Shown here piece after piece: positions 18,595 through 26,218 of a DNA stretch of 47,640 nucleotides. The stretch covers positions 1 through 47,640 of the forward strand of contig JASLMY010000010.1 of NCBI GenBank assembly GCA_030746295.1. The letters are read 5' to 3'. The stretch is from Alphaproteobacteria bacterium (GTDB lineage Bacteria > Pseudomonadota > Alphaproteobacteria > GCA-2731375). Below the pieces are notes generated by a model. That model was given only the letters and a program-made list of their open reading frames with translations, made no database searches and had not been told where the DNA came from. Made by a program: the position numbers and the translations under genes. The first letter of the stretch is position 1. Every line of letters starts with the position of its first letter.

Positions 18595-19395
18595 TCACCG
18601 CTCGTCGGCGAAGTAGCGGCCGGGGACGGCGCCCAGCGCGCGGCGGAACATGGCGGTGAAGGCCGAGGCGCTGTCGTAGCCGGTCTCGACCGCGACGAGC
18701 GTGACCGGCGTGCCGGTGGCCAACAGCTCCAGCGCCCGCAGGAGCCGGCGCTGCTGGCGCCAGTGGCCGAAGGTCATGCCGGTCTCGGTGCGGAAAAGGC
18801 GGGCGAGCGTGCGGGCGCTGGCGCCCGAGACCCGGGCCCAATCGTCGAGGGTCCGCCGGTCGGCCGGGTCGGCCATCAGCGCCGCGACGATGCGGGCCAG
18901 GCGGCGCTCGCGCGGCATCGGCAGGGCCAGGGGTGCTACCGGCAGGGCCGTGATCTGGTCCAAGAGGACCGCCATCAGGCGATCGGTGGCGCTGGCCGGC
19001 GCATAGTCCGTCGGCGCCGCGACGGCGGCCAGGATCAGCTCGCGCAAGAGCGCCGTCACCTGCAGGACGCAGACCTCCGCCGGCAGGGGTGCCGCCACCG
19101 AGGTCGCGACATAGACCGTCCGCATCGCCACAACCCCGTGCGCGTCGATCCGGTGCTCGACGCCGGCCGGCATCCAGACCGCCCGGTGCGGCGGCACGAC
19201 GAAGGCGCCCGACGCCGTCGTCACCGTCATGACGCCGGTGCTGGCGTGCACGAGCTGGGCCCGGCGGTGGCTGTGCCGCGGGATGCGTTCGCCGGGGCTG
19301 AGATCCCGGGCATAGGCGACGACGGGCACCGGCAGCGCCTCCAGCTGCACCAGGTCCGGGTTGACATAGGGCGCTATTTGTCCGGTCTGCGACAT
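18595..19395 (-). CDS. AraC-family transcriptional regulator with cupin sensor domain
   Basis: 266 residues. The N-terminal half is a cupin-type sensor ('GERIPRHSHRRAQLVHASTG', 'VPPHRAVWMPAGVEHRI'). The C-terminal 100 residues hold two helix-turn-helix motifs ending in the AraC signature 'VALVAVETGYDSASAFTAMFRRALG'-type block (read here as 'TLVAVETGYDSASAFTAMF' and 'ALGAVPGRYF'). This domain order matches the NimR/YdhB-like regulators that sit divergent from an MFS pump. Here it is divergent from the MFS gene at 19512 across 116 bases, so it probably controls that transporter. The inducer is unknown. Confidence 0.9.
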   Translation of the reverse strand: MSQTGQIAPYVNPDLVQLEALPVPVVAYARDLSPGERIPRHSHRRAQLVHASTGVMTVTTASGAFVVPPHRAVWMPAGVEHRIDAHGVVAMRTVYVATSVAAPLPAEVCVLQVTALLRELILAAVAAPTDYAPASATDRLMAVLLDQITALPVAPLALPMPRERRLARIVAALMADPADRRTLDDWARVSGASARTLARLFRTETGMTFGHWRQQRRLLRALELLATGTPVTLVAVETGYDSASAFTAMFRRALGAVPGRYFADER

Positions 19396-19511
19396 TTCTT
19401 GGCCGATCAGCTAGAGACGGGCAAGAGAGAAGCGATCATAATGCGTCGTTCAGGCGGCGGCGAGCGAGATTCGTCGCGCCGTCGCCGCAACGCCGGAGAG
19501 GACCGAGAGCC

Positions 19512-20705
19512 GTGCCACGCGATACCTTGCGCATCCTGTTCCTGAACGTCGGGCATCTCTACGACCACCTCTTCATGCTGCTCTTCACCACCGTGGTGAT
19601 CGCGCTGGAGCGGGAGTTCGGCGCCTCCTACGGCACGCTGCTGGCCTTCTCGACCGCGGGCTTCGTCGCCTTCGGCGCCGGCGCCATTCTCGCCGGCTGG
19701 CTCGGAGACCGCTGGAGCCGGGCCGGCATGATGGTGGTCTTCTTCATCGGCATCGGCGTCACCTCGATACTGACCGGGCTGGCGTCATCGCCGCTGCAAA
19801 TCGGCATCGGCCTCTTGGGCATCGGCATCTTCGCCTCGATCTACCACCCCTGCGGCATCGCCATGCTGGTCGAGGGCCGCGACAAGGTGGGCAAGCTGTT
19901 GGGCGTCAATGGTCTTGCCGGCAACATGGGCGTTGCCGCCGCCGGCCTCGTCGCCGGCGTGCTGACCGACCTCATCAGCTGGCGCGCCGCCTTCATCGTC
20001 CCGGGCCTCGTCTCGGTGCTGACCGGCCTCGCCTTCATCGCCTTCGCGCGTGCCCAGGCGCAGGCCGGCACGCTCCGCAAGAGCGAGGCCGCCCGCGCCC
20101 CGATCGACCGCGCCGTCATGGTCCGCGTCTTCGCCGTGATCGTGGTCGCGACCTCCCTCGGCGGCATCATCTTCAACGCCACCACGGTCTCCATGCCCAA
20201 GGTGATGGACGAGCGCTTCACCAGCTTCGCCGCCGGCACCGCCGACGTCGGCGTCCTGGTGGCGATCATCTTCTCGGTCGCCGCCTTCAGTCAGATCCTG
20301 GTCGGCCACCTGATCGACAGGTACCCGGTGAAGCCGATCTTCATCACCGTCCTGACCCTCCAGGTGCCGCTGCTCTTCGCCTTGATGCGGCTCGTCGAGG
20401 TGCCGATGTTCCTGGGCGCCTTGCTGTTGATGTGCACGGTGTTCGGACAGATCCCGATCATGGACACCCTGATCGCCCGCCATTCGTCGGACGAGTGGCG
20501 GAGCCGGGTCTATGCCGTCAAGTACGTGCTGGCGCTGGGCGTGGCGGCGAGCGCTGTGCCGCTGGTCGCCGTCTTGCACGACTACTCGGGCGGCTTCCAC
20601 TTGGTCTTTCTGGTCCTCGCCATTGCCGCCGCGATCATCGCCGTCGCCTCGCTGCTGCTGCCGGGCGGCGTTCGGCCGGCGGTGCAGCCGGCAGCGGGAG
20701 ACTGA
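19512..20705 (+). CDS. MFS transporter, putative target of the adjacent AraC regulator
   Basis: 397 residues, about twelve membrane segments. It starts 'LRILFLNVGHLYDHLFMLLF', has the segment 2-3 loop 'GWLGDRWSRAGMMVV' and the second-half loop 'GHLIDRYPVKPIFI'. The sequence resembles Fsr/fosmidomycin-resistance-type MFS permeases (family impression only). A GTG start at 19512 follows GGAGAGG; homology begins at once. The divergent AraC gene shares the 116-base control region 19396-19511, where no clear operator stands out by eye. Confidence 0.87.
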   Translation: MPRDTLRILFLNVGHLYDHLFMLLFTTVVIALEREFGASYGTLLAFSTAGFVAFGAGAILAGWLGDRWSRAGMMVVFFIGIGVTSILTGLASSPLQIGIGLLGIGIFASIYHPCGIAMLVEGRDKVGKLLGVNGLAGNMGVAAAGLVAGVLTDLISWRAAFIVPGLVSVLTGLAFIAFARAQAQAGTLRKSEAARAPIDRAVMVRVFAVIVVATSLGGIIFNATTVSMPKVMDERFTSFAAGTADVGVLVAIIFSVAAFSQILVGHLIDRYPVKPIFITVLTLQVPLLFALMRLVEVPMFLGALLLMCTVFGQIPIMDTLIARHSSDEWRSRVYAVKYVLALGVAASAVPLVAVLHDYSGGFHLVFLVLAIAAAIIAVASLLLPGGVRPAVQPAAGD

Positions 20706-20718
20706 GGCCACAACGTCT

Positions 20719-20850
20719 CCCTCGCCCCCTTCGAGGGGGAGAGGGTTGGGGTGAGGGGGTGACTTACCAAAGAGAGGTCGATACCCGCCCCAGGCACCCC
20801 CCCGCCCCCCACCAATCCCCCGGCGGGGGAGAGGAGGTATTTCCTCGCAC
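20719..20850. repeat. Intergenic palindromic repeat, C-tract/G-tract type
   Basis: CCCCCT/AGGGGG (20725-20739) flanks a TCG loop, followed by GGGTTGGGGTGAGGGGG-type sequence. About 70 bases on, a second hairpin CCCCC-GGC-GGGGG ends in GGGGAGAGGAGG. Such C/G-tract palindromes recur between genes in many proteobacterial chromosomes. It lies between the convergent ends of the MFS gene and the next minus-strand gene and may help end transcription, though no T run follows. Confidence 0.6.
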
Positions 20851-20917
20851 CTCGATCGGGAGATCAGTTCAAACGCTTACTGGCAGGGAACCCGAGGCCC
20901 TCGGCGACCGGTCGCAC

Positions 20918-21388
20918 TCAGCCGGACGGGCTCTTGGCCCGCCACTTGTCGAGGGCAAAGGCGATGGCGGCGTCGCGCGACGGGCGGAGCCAATCGTCGG
21001 GATCGTCACCGATCACGTTGTCGATGAGCGAGCGGAGCGCCGCCTCGTTCAGCGGCGAGGCCACGACGGCGGTGGCGAGGCCGCCGTCCCAGGGGCGGTA
21101 GTCCTCGCCGGCCCTGAGGGCCGATTCCATCATGTCGCCCCACTCGTAGCGCAGCTCGGCCAGATCGAGCACCAGGACCCATGGCGCCCAGGCGGAAAAG
21201 CCGGCGCGCAGCATCGCCGTCATGAAGACGCCATCGTCGTTGCCCCGGGCGCCGTGCCCATACTCGCCGGCGAATTCCGCGATCAGGAGGTTGCAGAAGA
21301 AGCCGTCCTCCGCCTCGCGGTATTCCTGCACCTTGAAATCGCAGTCGATGGCGCTGAGCGCGCCGAGGCCGGCCTCTTTCTCTTGCAT
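20918..21388 (-). CDS. Hypothetical protein, 156 residues
   Basis: A soluble, acidic protein with no membrane segment, starting 'MQEKEAGLGALSAIDCDFKV'. The middle contains 'PWVLVLDLAELRYEWGDMME' and 'SPLNEAALRSLIDNVIGDD'. The Leu/Asp/Glu pattern 'WVLVLDLAELRYEWGD' resembles bacterial immunity-like or STAS-like strands, but I cannot name the family. ATG 21388 is preceded by GAGGGG on the minus strand at moderate distance. It lies downstream of the methyltransferase pair on the same strand, separated by 55 bases from the neighbouring stop-start interval. Confidence 0.6.
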   Translation of the reverse strand: MQEKEAGLGALSAIDCDFKVQEYREAEDGFFCNLLIAEFAGEYGHGARGNDDGVFMTAMLRAGFSAWAPWVLVLDLAELRYEWGDMMESALRAGEDYRPWDGGLATAVVASPLNEAALRSLIDNVIGDDPDDWLRPSRDAAIAFALDKWRAKSPSG

Positions 21389-21443
21389 CGCCCCTCTCGC
21401 CTACCTGCTCGTCGGAACCTAGTCCGGGTCGGCAACCCGCGGG

Positions 21444-22265
21444 TCACGCGGCCGGCCGGCGCGCCCGCAGCGAATAGGAGAGCGGGATCGGCGGTGCGTC
21501 CTCGGGCAGCCGCCAGAGGCCGTCCGCGCCTGGCGTCATGCCCGGCAGCATCCGCCAGGCACAGAAGGGATGCTCGCGCACGAACTCGATCTCGAGCCCG
21601 GCCGCGACCAGCGCCGTCACCACTTCGGCGAGCCCGTGCACCCATTCGTAGCTCCGCGTGTTCGCCAGTCGGGCGGTCGCATCGGCATAGGCCGGCTCGT
21701 CGTCGAAGACCAAGGGCTCGGGCTTGTGGAAATAGGGATAGCGGACCTGCAAGGTGCCGTCCTCGCGGGCATCGTCGAAGGTCAGCGCATAGGGGTGTGC
21801 GTCGAGGAAATAGAAGACCCCGCCCGGCTTCAGGAAGCCGGCGACGATCTGGGCCCAGCGGCCGACGTCGGGCAGCCAGCAAATCGTGCCCCAGGTGACG
21901 AAGACCCGGTCGAAACTCTCGGCGATCAGCCGGGGTGCCTCATAGACGTCGCCCTCGACGAAGCGGGCCTCGAGGCCGAGCTCGGCCGCCAGCCCGCGGG
22001 CCCGGCGGATCGCCTCGGGCGCGAAGTCGAGGCCGGTGACGGTCGCCCCGGCGCGGGCCAGCGCCAGGCTGTCGAGGCCGAAATGGCACTGCAGGTGGAG
22101 CAGCGTGAGACCGGACACCTCGCCCAGCTCGTCCCACTCGATGCCGTGCAGGCCCGGCCGCTCACCGCGCTTGAAGGCCTCGACCTGGTAGAGCTCGGAC
22201 TCCCAGTTGACCACCACCATCTCGTCCCAGCGGCGCCGGTTGGCGGCGATCGGATCGGGCGTCAT
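21444..22265 (-). CDS. Class I SAM-dependent methyltransferase
   Basis: 273 residues. The SAM-binding motif I is 'LLHLQCHFGLDSLALARAGA' followed by 'VTGLDFAPEAIRRAR' (acidic residue binding the ribose). Motif post-I 'ARFVEGDVYEAP' and 'DRVFVTWGTICWLPD' continue the Rossmann fold. The 'LQCHFGLDSL' variant is found in a subgroup of small-molecule methyltransferases. ATG 22265 overlaps the MttB-like stop as ATGA, so the two genes are translationally coupled. The acceptor is unknown; coupling to a methylamine-type methyltransferase suggests a shared C1 role (inference). Confidence 0.85.
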   Translation of the reverse strand: MTPDPIAANRRRWDEMVVVNWESELYQVEAFKRGERPGLHGIEWDELGEVSGLTLLHLQCHFGLDSLALARAGATVTGLDFAPEAIRRARGLAAELGLEARFVEGDVYEAPRLIAESFDRVFVTWGTICWLPDVGRWAQIVAGFLKPGGVFYFLDAHPYALTFDDAREDGTLQVRYPYFHKPEPLVFDDEPAYADATARLANTRSYEWVHGLAEVVTALVAAGLEIEFVREHPFCAWRMLPGMTPGADGLWRLPEDAPPIPLSYSLRARRPAA

Positions 22266-23776
22266 TCCTCGGGCACCGCACCGCCCTCGGCGATGCGACG
22301 CTCGACGAAGTCGTCGAGGGCCTCGCGCACGTCCGGCTCCATCGGCGGCGGCTCGTAGTCGGCCAAGAGCGCCTGGTAGATCTCGTGTGCCCGCATCGTC
22401 GCCGTCTTGGCGCCGTCCTCGGACCAGGTCTCGAAGTTGCGCCAGTCCGAGACCAGCGGCCGGTAGAAGGCGGTCTCGTAGCGGGCGAGCGTGTGCTGGG
22501 CGCCGAAGAAATGGCCGCCGGGGCCGACCTCGCGGATCGCGTCGAGCCCCAGCGAATCCTCGTCGAAGGCTAGCGGCTCCAGGAAGGCGGCCGCCATCTG
22601 CAGCATCTCGGCGTCCAGGATCACCTTCTCGAACGAGGCCGAGAGGCCGCCCTCCAACCAGCCGAGCGCGTGCTTGACGCAGTTGCAGTGGGCCAGCATG
22701 CAGGCCCAGATCGACATCTCCGATTCGTAGACCGCCTGCTCGTCGGGCGCGTTCGAGGCATTCACGTTGGAGGACCGGTAGGGCAGCCCATAGCGCCTGG
22801 CGAGTTGGCCGCCGGCAAGCACCGCCTTGGCGTACTCGGGCGTCCCGAAGGCGGGCGCGCCCGTCTTCATGTCGACGTTGGAAGTGAAGCCGCCATAGAT
22901 CACCGGCGCGCCGGGATTGACGATCTGCATGAAGGCGATGCCGGCGAGCGCCTCGGCGTTCTTCTGCACCAGGGCGCCGGCCAGCGTGAAGGGGGTGACA
23001 ATCACCGGCTGGCGGTGGCGCGCCATCTCGATAGTGCTCAGCAGCATGGGCTTGTCGTATTGCAGCGGCGAGTTGGCGTTGACTACGGTCCAAAGGCTCG
23101 GCTCGGCCAGGAGCTGCTCGTGGTCGATGCCGCGCGCCAGCCGCGCGATCTCGATCGAATCCAGGATCCGCCGGCGCCCGAGGGCGTAGCCGGAGAGGTT
23201 TTTCGAGCCGAGCGTCGCCATCGCATGCTCCGCCTTCAGATGGCGGATCGGGGTGGGCACGTCGGTCGGCTCCACCGGATAGCCGCTGAAGAAGTGGGCG
23301 ATGTTGAGGCTCTGCCCGAGACGGAGAAAATCGCAGTAGTCCTCGAAGTTGCCGGGCCGCCGGCCGCGCGTCAGGTCGGTGGCGTTGGGCGGGCTCGAGA
23401 CCAGGCAAAAGCTCAAGTGGTCGCCGCCGATGGTGCGGTCGTAGACCGCATCGCGGCCATGCATGACGAAGCTCGACGGCGCCCTGGAGACCGCGGTCTC
23501 GATCAAGTCGCGATCGAAGCGGACCCGGGGGCCGTCGGCCGCGACGTCGGCACCGGCCGCGCCCAGAATCTCGCGCGCCTCGTCGAGCAAGAAGTTGACG
23601 CCGATCTCTTCCAGGACTTGCAGCGAGGCTTGGTGGATCGCCTCCACCTGGTCGGTCGAGAGCAGTTCGAACGGCGGAAACGGGCTCCGAAGCTCCGCCG
23701 CCGGCGACTGCACGAAGCTCTCCGCCTGGCGGCGACGGCGGCGTCGACTGGTGGTATCCGACCTGCGTCTCGACAC
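22262..23776 (-). CDS. Trimethylamine methyltransferase (MttB) family protein, non-pyrrolysine type
   Basis: 504 residues, the normal length of the MttB superfamily, whose members move a methyl group from quaternary amines such as trimethylamine, glycine betaine or proline betaine to a corrinoid protein. Visible parts include 'LQVLEEIGVNFLLDEAREIL', 'HLSFCLVSSPPNATDLTRG', 'VIYGGFTSNVDMKTGAPAFG' and 'EVGPGGHFFGAQHTLARYET'. There is no in-frame TAG, so it is not a pyrrolysine enzyme; the region that holds Pyl in archaeal MttB reads 'RSSNVNASNAPDEQAVYE'. The N-terminus is Arg-rich and may be unstructured. No corrinoid-protein gene is in the window. Substrate unknown. Confidence 0.88.
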   Translation of the reverse strand: MSRRRSDTTSRRRRRRQAESFVQSPAAELRSPFPPFELLSTDQVEAIHQASLQVLEEIGVNFLLDEAREILGAAGADVAADGPRVRFDRDLIETAVSRAPSSFVMHGRDAVYDRTIGGDHLSFCLVSSPPNATDLTRGRRPGNFEDYCDFLRLGQSLNIAHFFSGYPVEPTDVPTPIRHLKAEHAMATLGSKNLSGYALGRRRILDSIEIARLARGIDHEQLLAEPSLWTVVNANSPLQYDKPMLLSTIEMARHRQPVIVTPFTLAGALVQKNAEALAGIAFMQIVNPGAPVIYGGFTSNVDMKTGAPAFGTPEYAKAVLAGGQLARRYGLPYRSSNVNASNAPDEQAVYESEMSIWACMLAHCNCVKHALGWLEGGLSASFEKVILDAEMLQMAAAFLEPLAFDEDSLGLDAIREVGPGGHFFGAQHTLARYETAFYRPLVSDWRNFETWSEDGAKTATMRAHEIYQALLADYEPPPMEPDVREALDDFVERRIAEGGAVPEE

Positions 23777-23894
23777 CGCTCAATCCCTTCCCCGAGCGCC
23801 GCCACGATGGCAGCGACACTAGCCCAGGGCCGAAGGCGGGGAAAGCCTTCGTTGGCACCTCGTTCGGTGTCGTCGTGCAAGAGGAAAATTATTC

Positions 23895-23925
23895 TTGGTT
23901 AAGGCCGCCGTTAACCCCATATATG
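23895..23925 (+). promoter_or_regulatory. Candidate promoter and inverted repeat ahead of the riboswitch
   Basis: GGTTAA-N8-TTAACC (23897-23916) is followed by CATATATG. A weak sigma-70-like pair is TTGGTT (23895-23900) with TATATG (23920-23925, 19-base gap). The TTAA...TTAAC halves recall a CtrA box, but the gap is 8, not the consensus 7. It is AT-rich compared with its surroundings and is the only promoter-like element before the riboswitch. Confidence 0.35.
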
Positions 23926-23959
23926 TCGGGTCGGGTCAGAGTAGCGTATGACCTCGGCC

Positions 23960-24056
23960 ATCGGCCCTCGATAAGGGCAAACCGTCGGAAACGGCGGGAC
24001 GCAGAGCGACCGGCCTTCCCCGGCCTTCGGGATCGGAAAGGCAGCGGCGCCACCGA
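23960..24056 (+). promoter_or_regulatory. Cyclic-di-GMP-I (GEMM) riboswitch aptamer
   Basis: The conserved GEMM-I core is present in order: AAGGGCAAACC (23973-23983); a stem CCGTCG/CGGCGG closed by a GAAA tetraloop (23982-23997); GGACGCAGAGC (consensus GGACGCAAAGC); then the P3 element CCGGCCT (24010-24016) pairing with AGGCAGCGG (24039-24047) with the characteristic internal loop; then CACCGA (24051-24056), matching the usual end. GEMM-I RNAs bind c-di-GMP and switch translation or termination downstream. The closing P1 stem is short here (TCGG/CCGA is the best pairing I find). The aptamer lies directly before a ribosome site (AAGGAG, 24057-24062), so translational control is plausible. Confidence 0.85.
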
Positions 24057-24069
24057 AAGGAGACCGAAA

Positions 24070-24096
24070 ATGCGCGATTCGAGCGACTTTCCCTAA
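24070..24096 (+). CDS. Leader ORF of 8 codons directly after the riboswitch
   Basis: ATG 24070 has a near-perfect ribosome site AAGGAG (24057-24062) 7 bases upstream, right at the 3' edge of the aptamer. It encodes only 'MRDSSDFP' before TAA. The good ribosome site and position suggest that this is translated and that its translation, gated by c-di-GMP, influences the next gene 69 bases on. No amino-acid run typical of attenuator leaders is present. A stem CCCGCC/GGCGGG (24117-24133) follows. Expression is inference. Confidence 0.5.
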   Translation: MRDSSDFP

Positions 24097-24165
24097 CTCC
24101 GACAGCGAGACCGACGCCCGCCGCCCAGGCGGGTGCTGCTCCCCTGCTGATTGGAGGCTCTTAAG

Positions 24166-24339
24166 ATGATGGGTTTCTTGTACGACGCCGTTGCCACGCT
24201 CTGGTTCGAGTGGACCGACCTGCTTGGCGCCATCCCGCTCTGGAACCCCTACGGTGCGCTGCTCGTGCCCCTGTTGCTGGGCGCCATCGTGACGCTCGTG
24301 ATCGTCGCCGGCAAAAACGACGACGTGACGGCCGCGTAG
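24166..24339 (+). CDS. Small single-span membrane protein, 57 residues, under riboswitch control
   Basis: ATG 24166 (or 24169) has GGAGG (24153-24157) 8 bases upstream. The protein starts 'MMGFLYDAVATLWFEWTDLL', has one strong membrane segment 'GALLVPLLLGAIVTLVIVAG' and a short charged tail 'KNDDVTAA'. The amphipathic, Trp/Phe-rich N-terminal segment may lie on the membrane surface. I do not recognise the family. It is the only gene between the c-di-GMP riboswitch and a convergent gene, so it is the apparent target of that switch. A CTCC at 24139-24142 could pair with the ribosome site (weak). Confidence 0.7.
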   Translation: MMGFLYDAVATLWFEWTDLLGAIPLWNPYGALLVPLLLGAIVTLVIVAGKNDDVTAA

Positions 24340-24353
24340 CGTATTGGCCGCCG

Positions 24354-24390
24354 CCCCCCGGTGCGTCTCGCCAGGCTGCGCATCGGGGGG
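24354..24390. terminator. Strong hairpin between convergent genes
   Basis: CCCCCCGGTGCG (24354-24365) pairs with CGCATCGGGGGG (24379-24390): 12 bp with one G-T pair and a 13-base loop. It sits 14 bases after the small membrane protein gene and 18 bases past the end of the opposing glutathione transferase gene. No T run follows on either side, so efficient intrinsic termination is uncertain. Confidence 0.55.
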
Positions 24391-24408
24391 ATCGCCGGGC
24401 GGGGCCGC

Positions 24409-25020
24409 TCAAGCCCCGGTATCGGCGAAGCTCGGCCGGGACGCGACCCGATCGAAGTAGCCCTTGAGGGGCTCGGAGGCGGCGAACTGCTCCTCGCCCT
24501 CGGGGAAGTTCTGCAATGCGGCCAGGATCGGGACCAGGAAGCAGTCGGCGAGGCTGAAGCTGTCGGTACCGAGATAGCCGGGTGCGACGGCCGCTTCCAG
24601 GATGGCGAACATGCGCGGGAAGCGCTTCAACGCCCGATCGATCTTGGTCCTGACGACGTTGCCGTCCTCGTCCTTGTGGAAAGCGTATTCGACGACGTAG
24701 TTGCGCATGAAGAGCTGGTCGACCGCACCCGCCGCCAGCGAGATCCACTGGTTCACCGGCGCCGCCGCCTTCGGCTCCGTCGGGATCAGCGGCGGGCCCT
24801 CGAAAGCGGTGTCGATGTAGCGGGCGATCGCTTGGCTCTCGGCCAGTTCCAGGCCGTCGTGCCGCATCACCGGGATCAGACCGAGCGGGTGAATGGCCTT
24901 GACCTCGTCCGAATGGGGCATCGCCGGGTTCAGCTCGTAGGCAACGCCCTTCTCTTGCGCCGCCATGCGGACGGTACGGACGAAGTTGGACCTGGGAAAG
25001 CCTATGATCTCCAGCGTCAT
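24409..25020 (-). CDS. Glutathione S-transferase family protein
   Basis: 203 residues. The N-terminal thioredoxin-like domain runs from 'MTLEIIGFPRSNFVRTVRMA', with Ser11 in the position often used to activate glutathione, to 'IPVMRHDGLELAESQAIARY', where the Glu-Ser pair binds the gamma-glutamyl part of glutathione. An all-helical C-terminal domain follows ('YLGTDSFSLADCFLVPILAA', the usual N-capping box Ser/Asp). It probably conjugates or reduces electrophiles in the cytosol; the substrate is unknown. ATG 25020 follows a GGAGCAAATCG sequence on the minus strand. Confidence 0.9.
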   Translation of the reverse strand: MTLEIIGFPRSNFVRTVRMAAQEKGVAYELNPAMPHSDEVKAIHPLGLIPVMRHDGLELAESQAIARYIDTAFEGPPLIPTEPKAAAPVNQWISLAAGAVDQLFMRNYVVEYAFHKDEDGNVVRTKIDRALKRFPRMFAILEAAVAPGYLGTDSFSLADCFLVPILAALQNFPEGEEQFAASEPLKGYFDRVASRPSFADTGA

Positions 25021-25100
25021 CGATTTGCTCCTTTGCCCTCGGGGTCTGCTCGGGGCCGAGCGTACACACCGCCCTCGAATGCTGACAAGCGACCGTCCGG

Positions 25101-26021
25101 CTAGAGAACCTCGGCCAGCAACGTCGCGGTCAGAGTCAGGGTCGCTAACGCCGCCAAATGCTGCAACGTGATCGCCGTGGCCATGAACGGCGCATCGCCG
25201 CCGAGCTGGCGGGCGACCACGTAGCCGCCGGGCGAGGTCGGCATCGCCGCGAAGGTGACGAGGGCCAAGAGCTCGGACCCGCCGAGGCCGAGAACCCGGC
25301 CGACGCCGTAGGCGAGCGCCGGCATGACAATGAGCTTGAGGCTCGTCGAGACGACCGCCAAGCCGCCGGCGGCTTTCGCCGCCGCCATCGTCAGCGCCGC
25401 CCCCACCGCCAGCAGGCCGACCGGCAGGGCGGCCCGGCCCAGGATCTCCAACAGTGGCCAGGCGGCGACCGTCGGGCCGAGGCCGAGGAGGTTGAGCAGC
25501 AGGCCGGCGCCGACGGCCAGGATCATCGGGTTGCGAACCACCGCGAGCAGGGCGCCGATACGGCCATGACCGGCGCCCGAGGCGCGGACGTAGCCCCAGA
25601 CGCTGAGCCCGTTCGAGATCGGGATCCACGCCGCCACCACGGCCGCCACCAGCGGCAGGCCGGCATCGCCCAAGAGGCCGTTGACCGCGGCGATGCCGAC
25701 GATGCCGTTCAGCCGAATACTGGCCTGGTGGAACGAGGCCAACGTCCCCGGTGGCGCCCGCCAGAGCCGTCCCAGGGCCAGGCTGAGGAGGCTGACCGCG
25801 ACGATGACGCCGGCGACCCCGGCGACCAGCAGGCCGAAGCTTTGCAGGTCGACGCCGCGCGTCGCCAGGCTGCGGGCGATCAGCGCCGGCAGCAGGACGT
25901 AGTAGACCAGCCGCTCGGCCGCCGGCCAAAAGCTCTCCGGCACGAATTCCAGGCGGCGCAGCAGAAAACCGAGCGCGATGATCAGGAAGACCGGGACCGT
26001 GGTCTGCAAGGCGTCGATCAT
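25101..26021 (-). CDS. AEC-family (auxin efflux carrier-type) permease
   Basis: 306 residues with about ten hydrophobic segments in two halves (inner membrane). It starts 'LQTTVPVFLIIALGFLLRRL' and has 'FHQASIRLNGIVGIAAVNGL' (the conserved Asn region after segment 3), 'RNPMILAVGAGLLLNL', and 'LVTFAAMPTSPGGYVVARQL', all typical of AEC transporters such as malate/malonate carriers. The substrate is probably a carboxylate, by family. ATG 26021 begins the homology. It lies 80 bases upstream of the glutathione transferase gene on the same strand. Confidence 0.9.
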   Translation of the reverse strand: MIDALQTTVPVFLIIALGFLLRRLEFVPESFWPAAERLVYYVLLPALIARSLATRGVDLQSFGLLVAGVAGVIVAVSLLSLALGRLWRAPPGTLASFHQASIRLNGIVGIAAVNGLLGDAGLPLVAAVVAAWIPISNGLSVWGYVRASGAGHGRIGALLAVVRNPMILAVGAGLLLNLLGLGPTVAAWPLLEILGRAALPVGLLAVGAALTMAAAKAAGGLAVVSTSLKLIVMPALAYGVGRVLGLGGSELLALVTFAAMPTSPGGYVVARQLGGDAPFMATAITLQHLAALATLTLTATLLAEVL

Positions 26022-26218
26022 GGTGGCCGGTCCCGGACGTGGATCGCAATGCCGGCCGGGGCGCGATCCGGCGACTGGCGCGCCGAGCCTAGGTCAAGGC
26101 CCCGCCGCCGATCAAGACCGCCGCAACCGCCGCGGATCGCCTCCGGCCGGTTGTCGCCTACGCGGTAGCGGCGCTAGGATCGTCGGAGCATCGGCAGTTC
26201 AGAGCACTCGTCCCGACC

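Noticed and set aside
20719..20850. Rho-independent terminators
   Set aside because: Hairpins are present but without T runs; the composition fits a dispersed intergenic repeat better.
22262..23776. Pyrrolysine-containing MttB
   Set aside because: The frame has no in-frame amber codon and no pyl genes are present in the window.
23960..24056. cGAMP-type (GEMM-Ib) variant
   Set aside because: The GGG of AGGGCAAACC is kept, so the base that changes to A in the cGAMP variants appears to be G; alignment by eye is not decisive.
23875..24096. 73-residue open frame covering the riboswitch
   Set aside because: The sequence is explained by conserved RNA structure; only the last 8 codons have a proper ribosome site and start.
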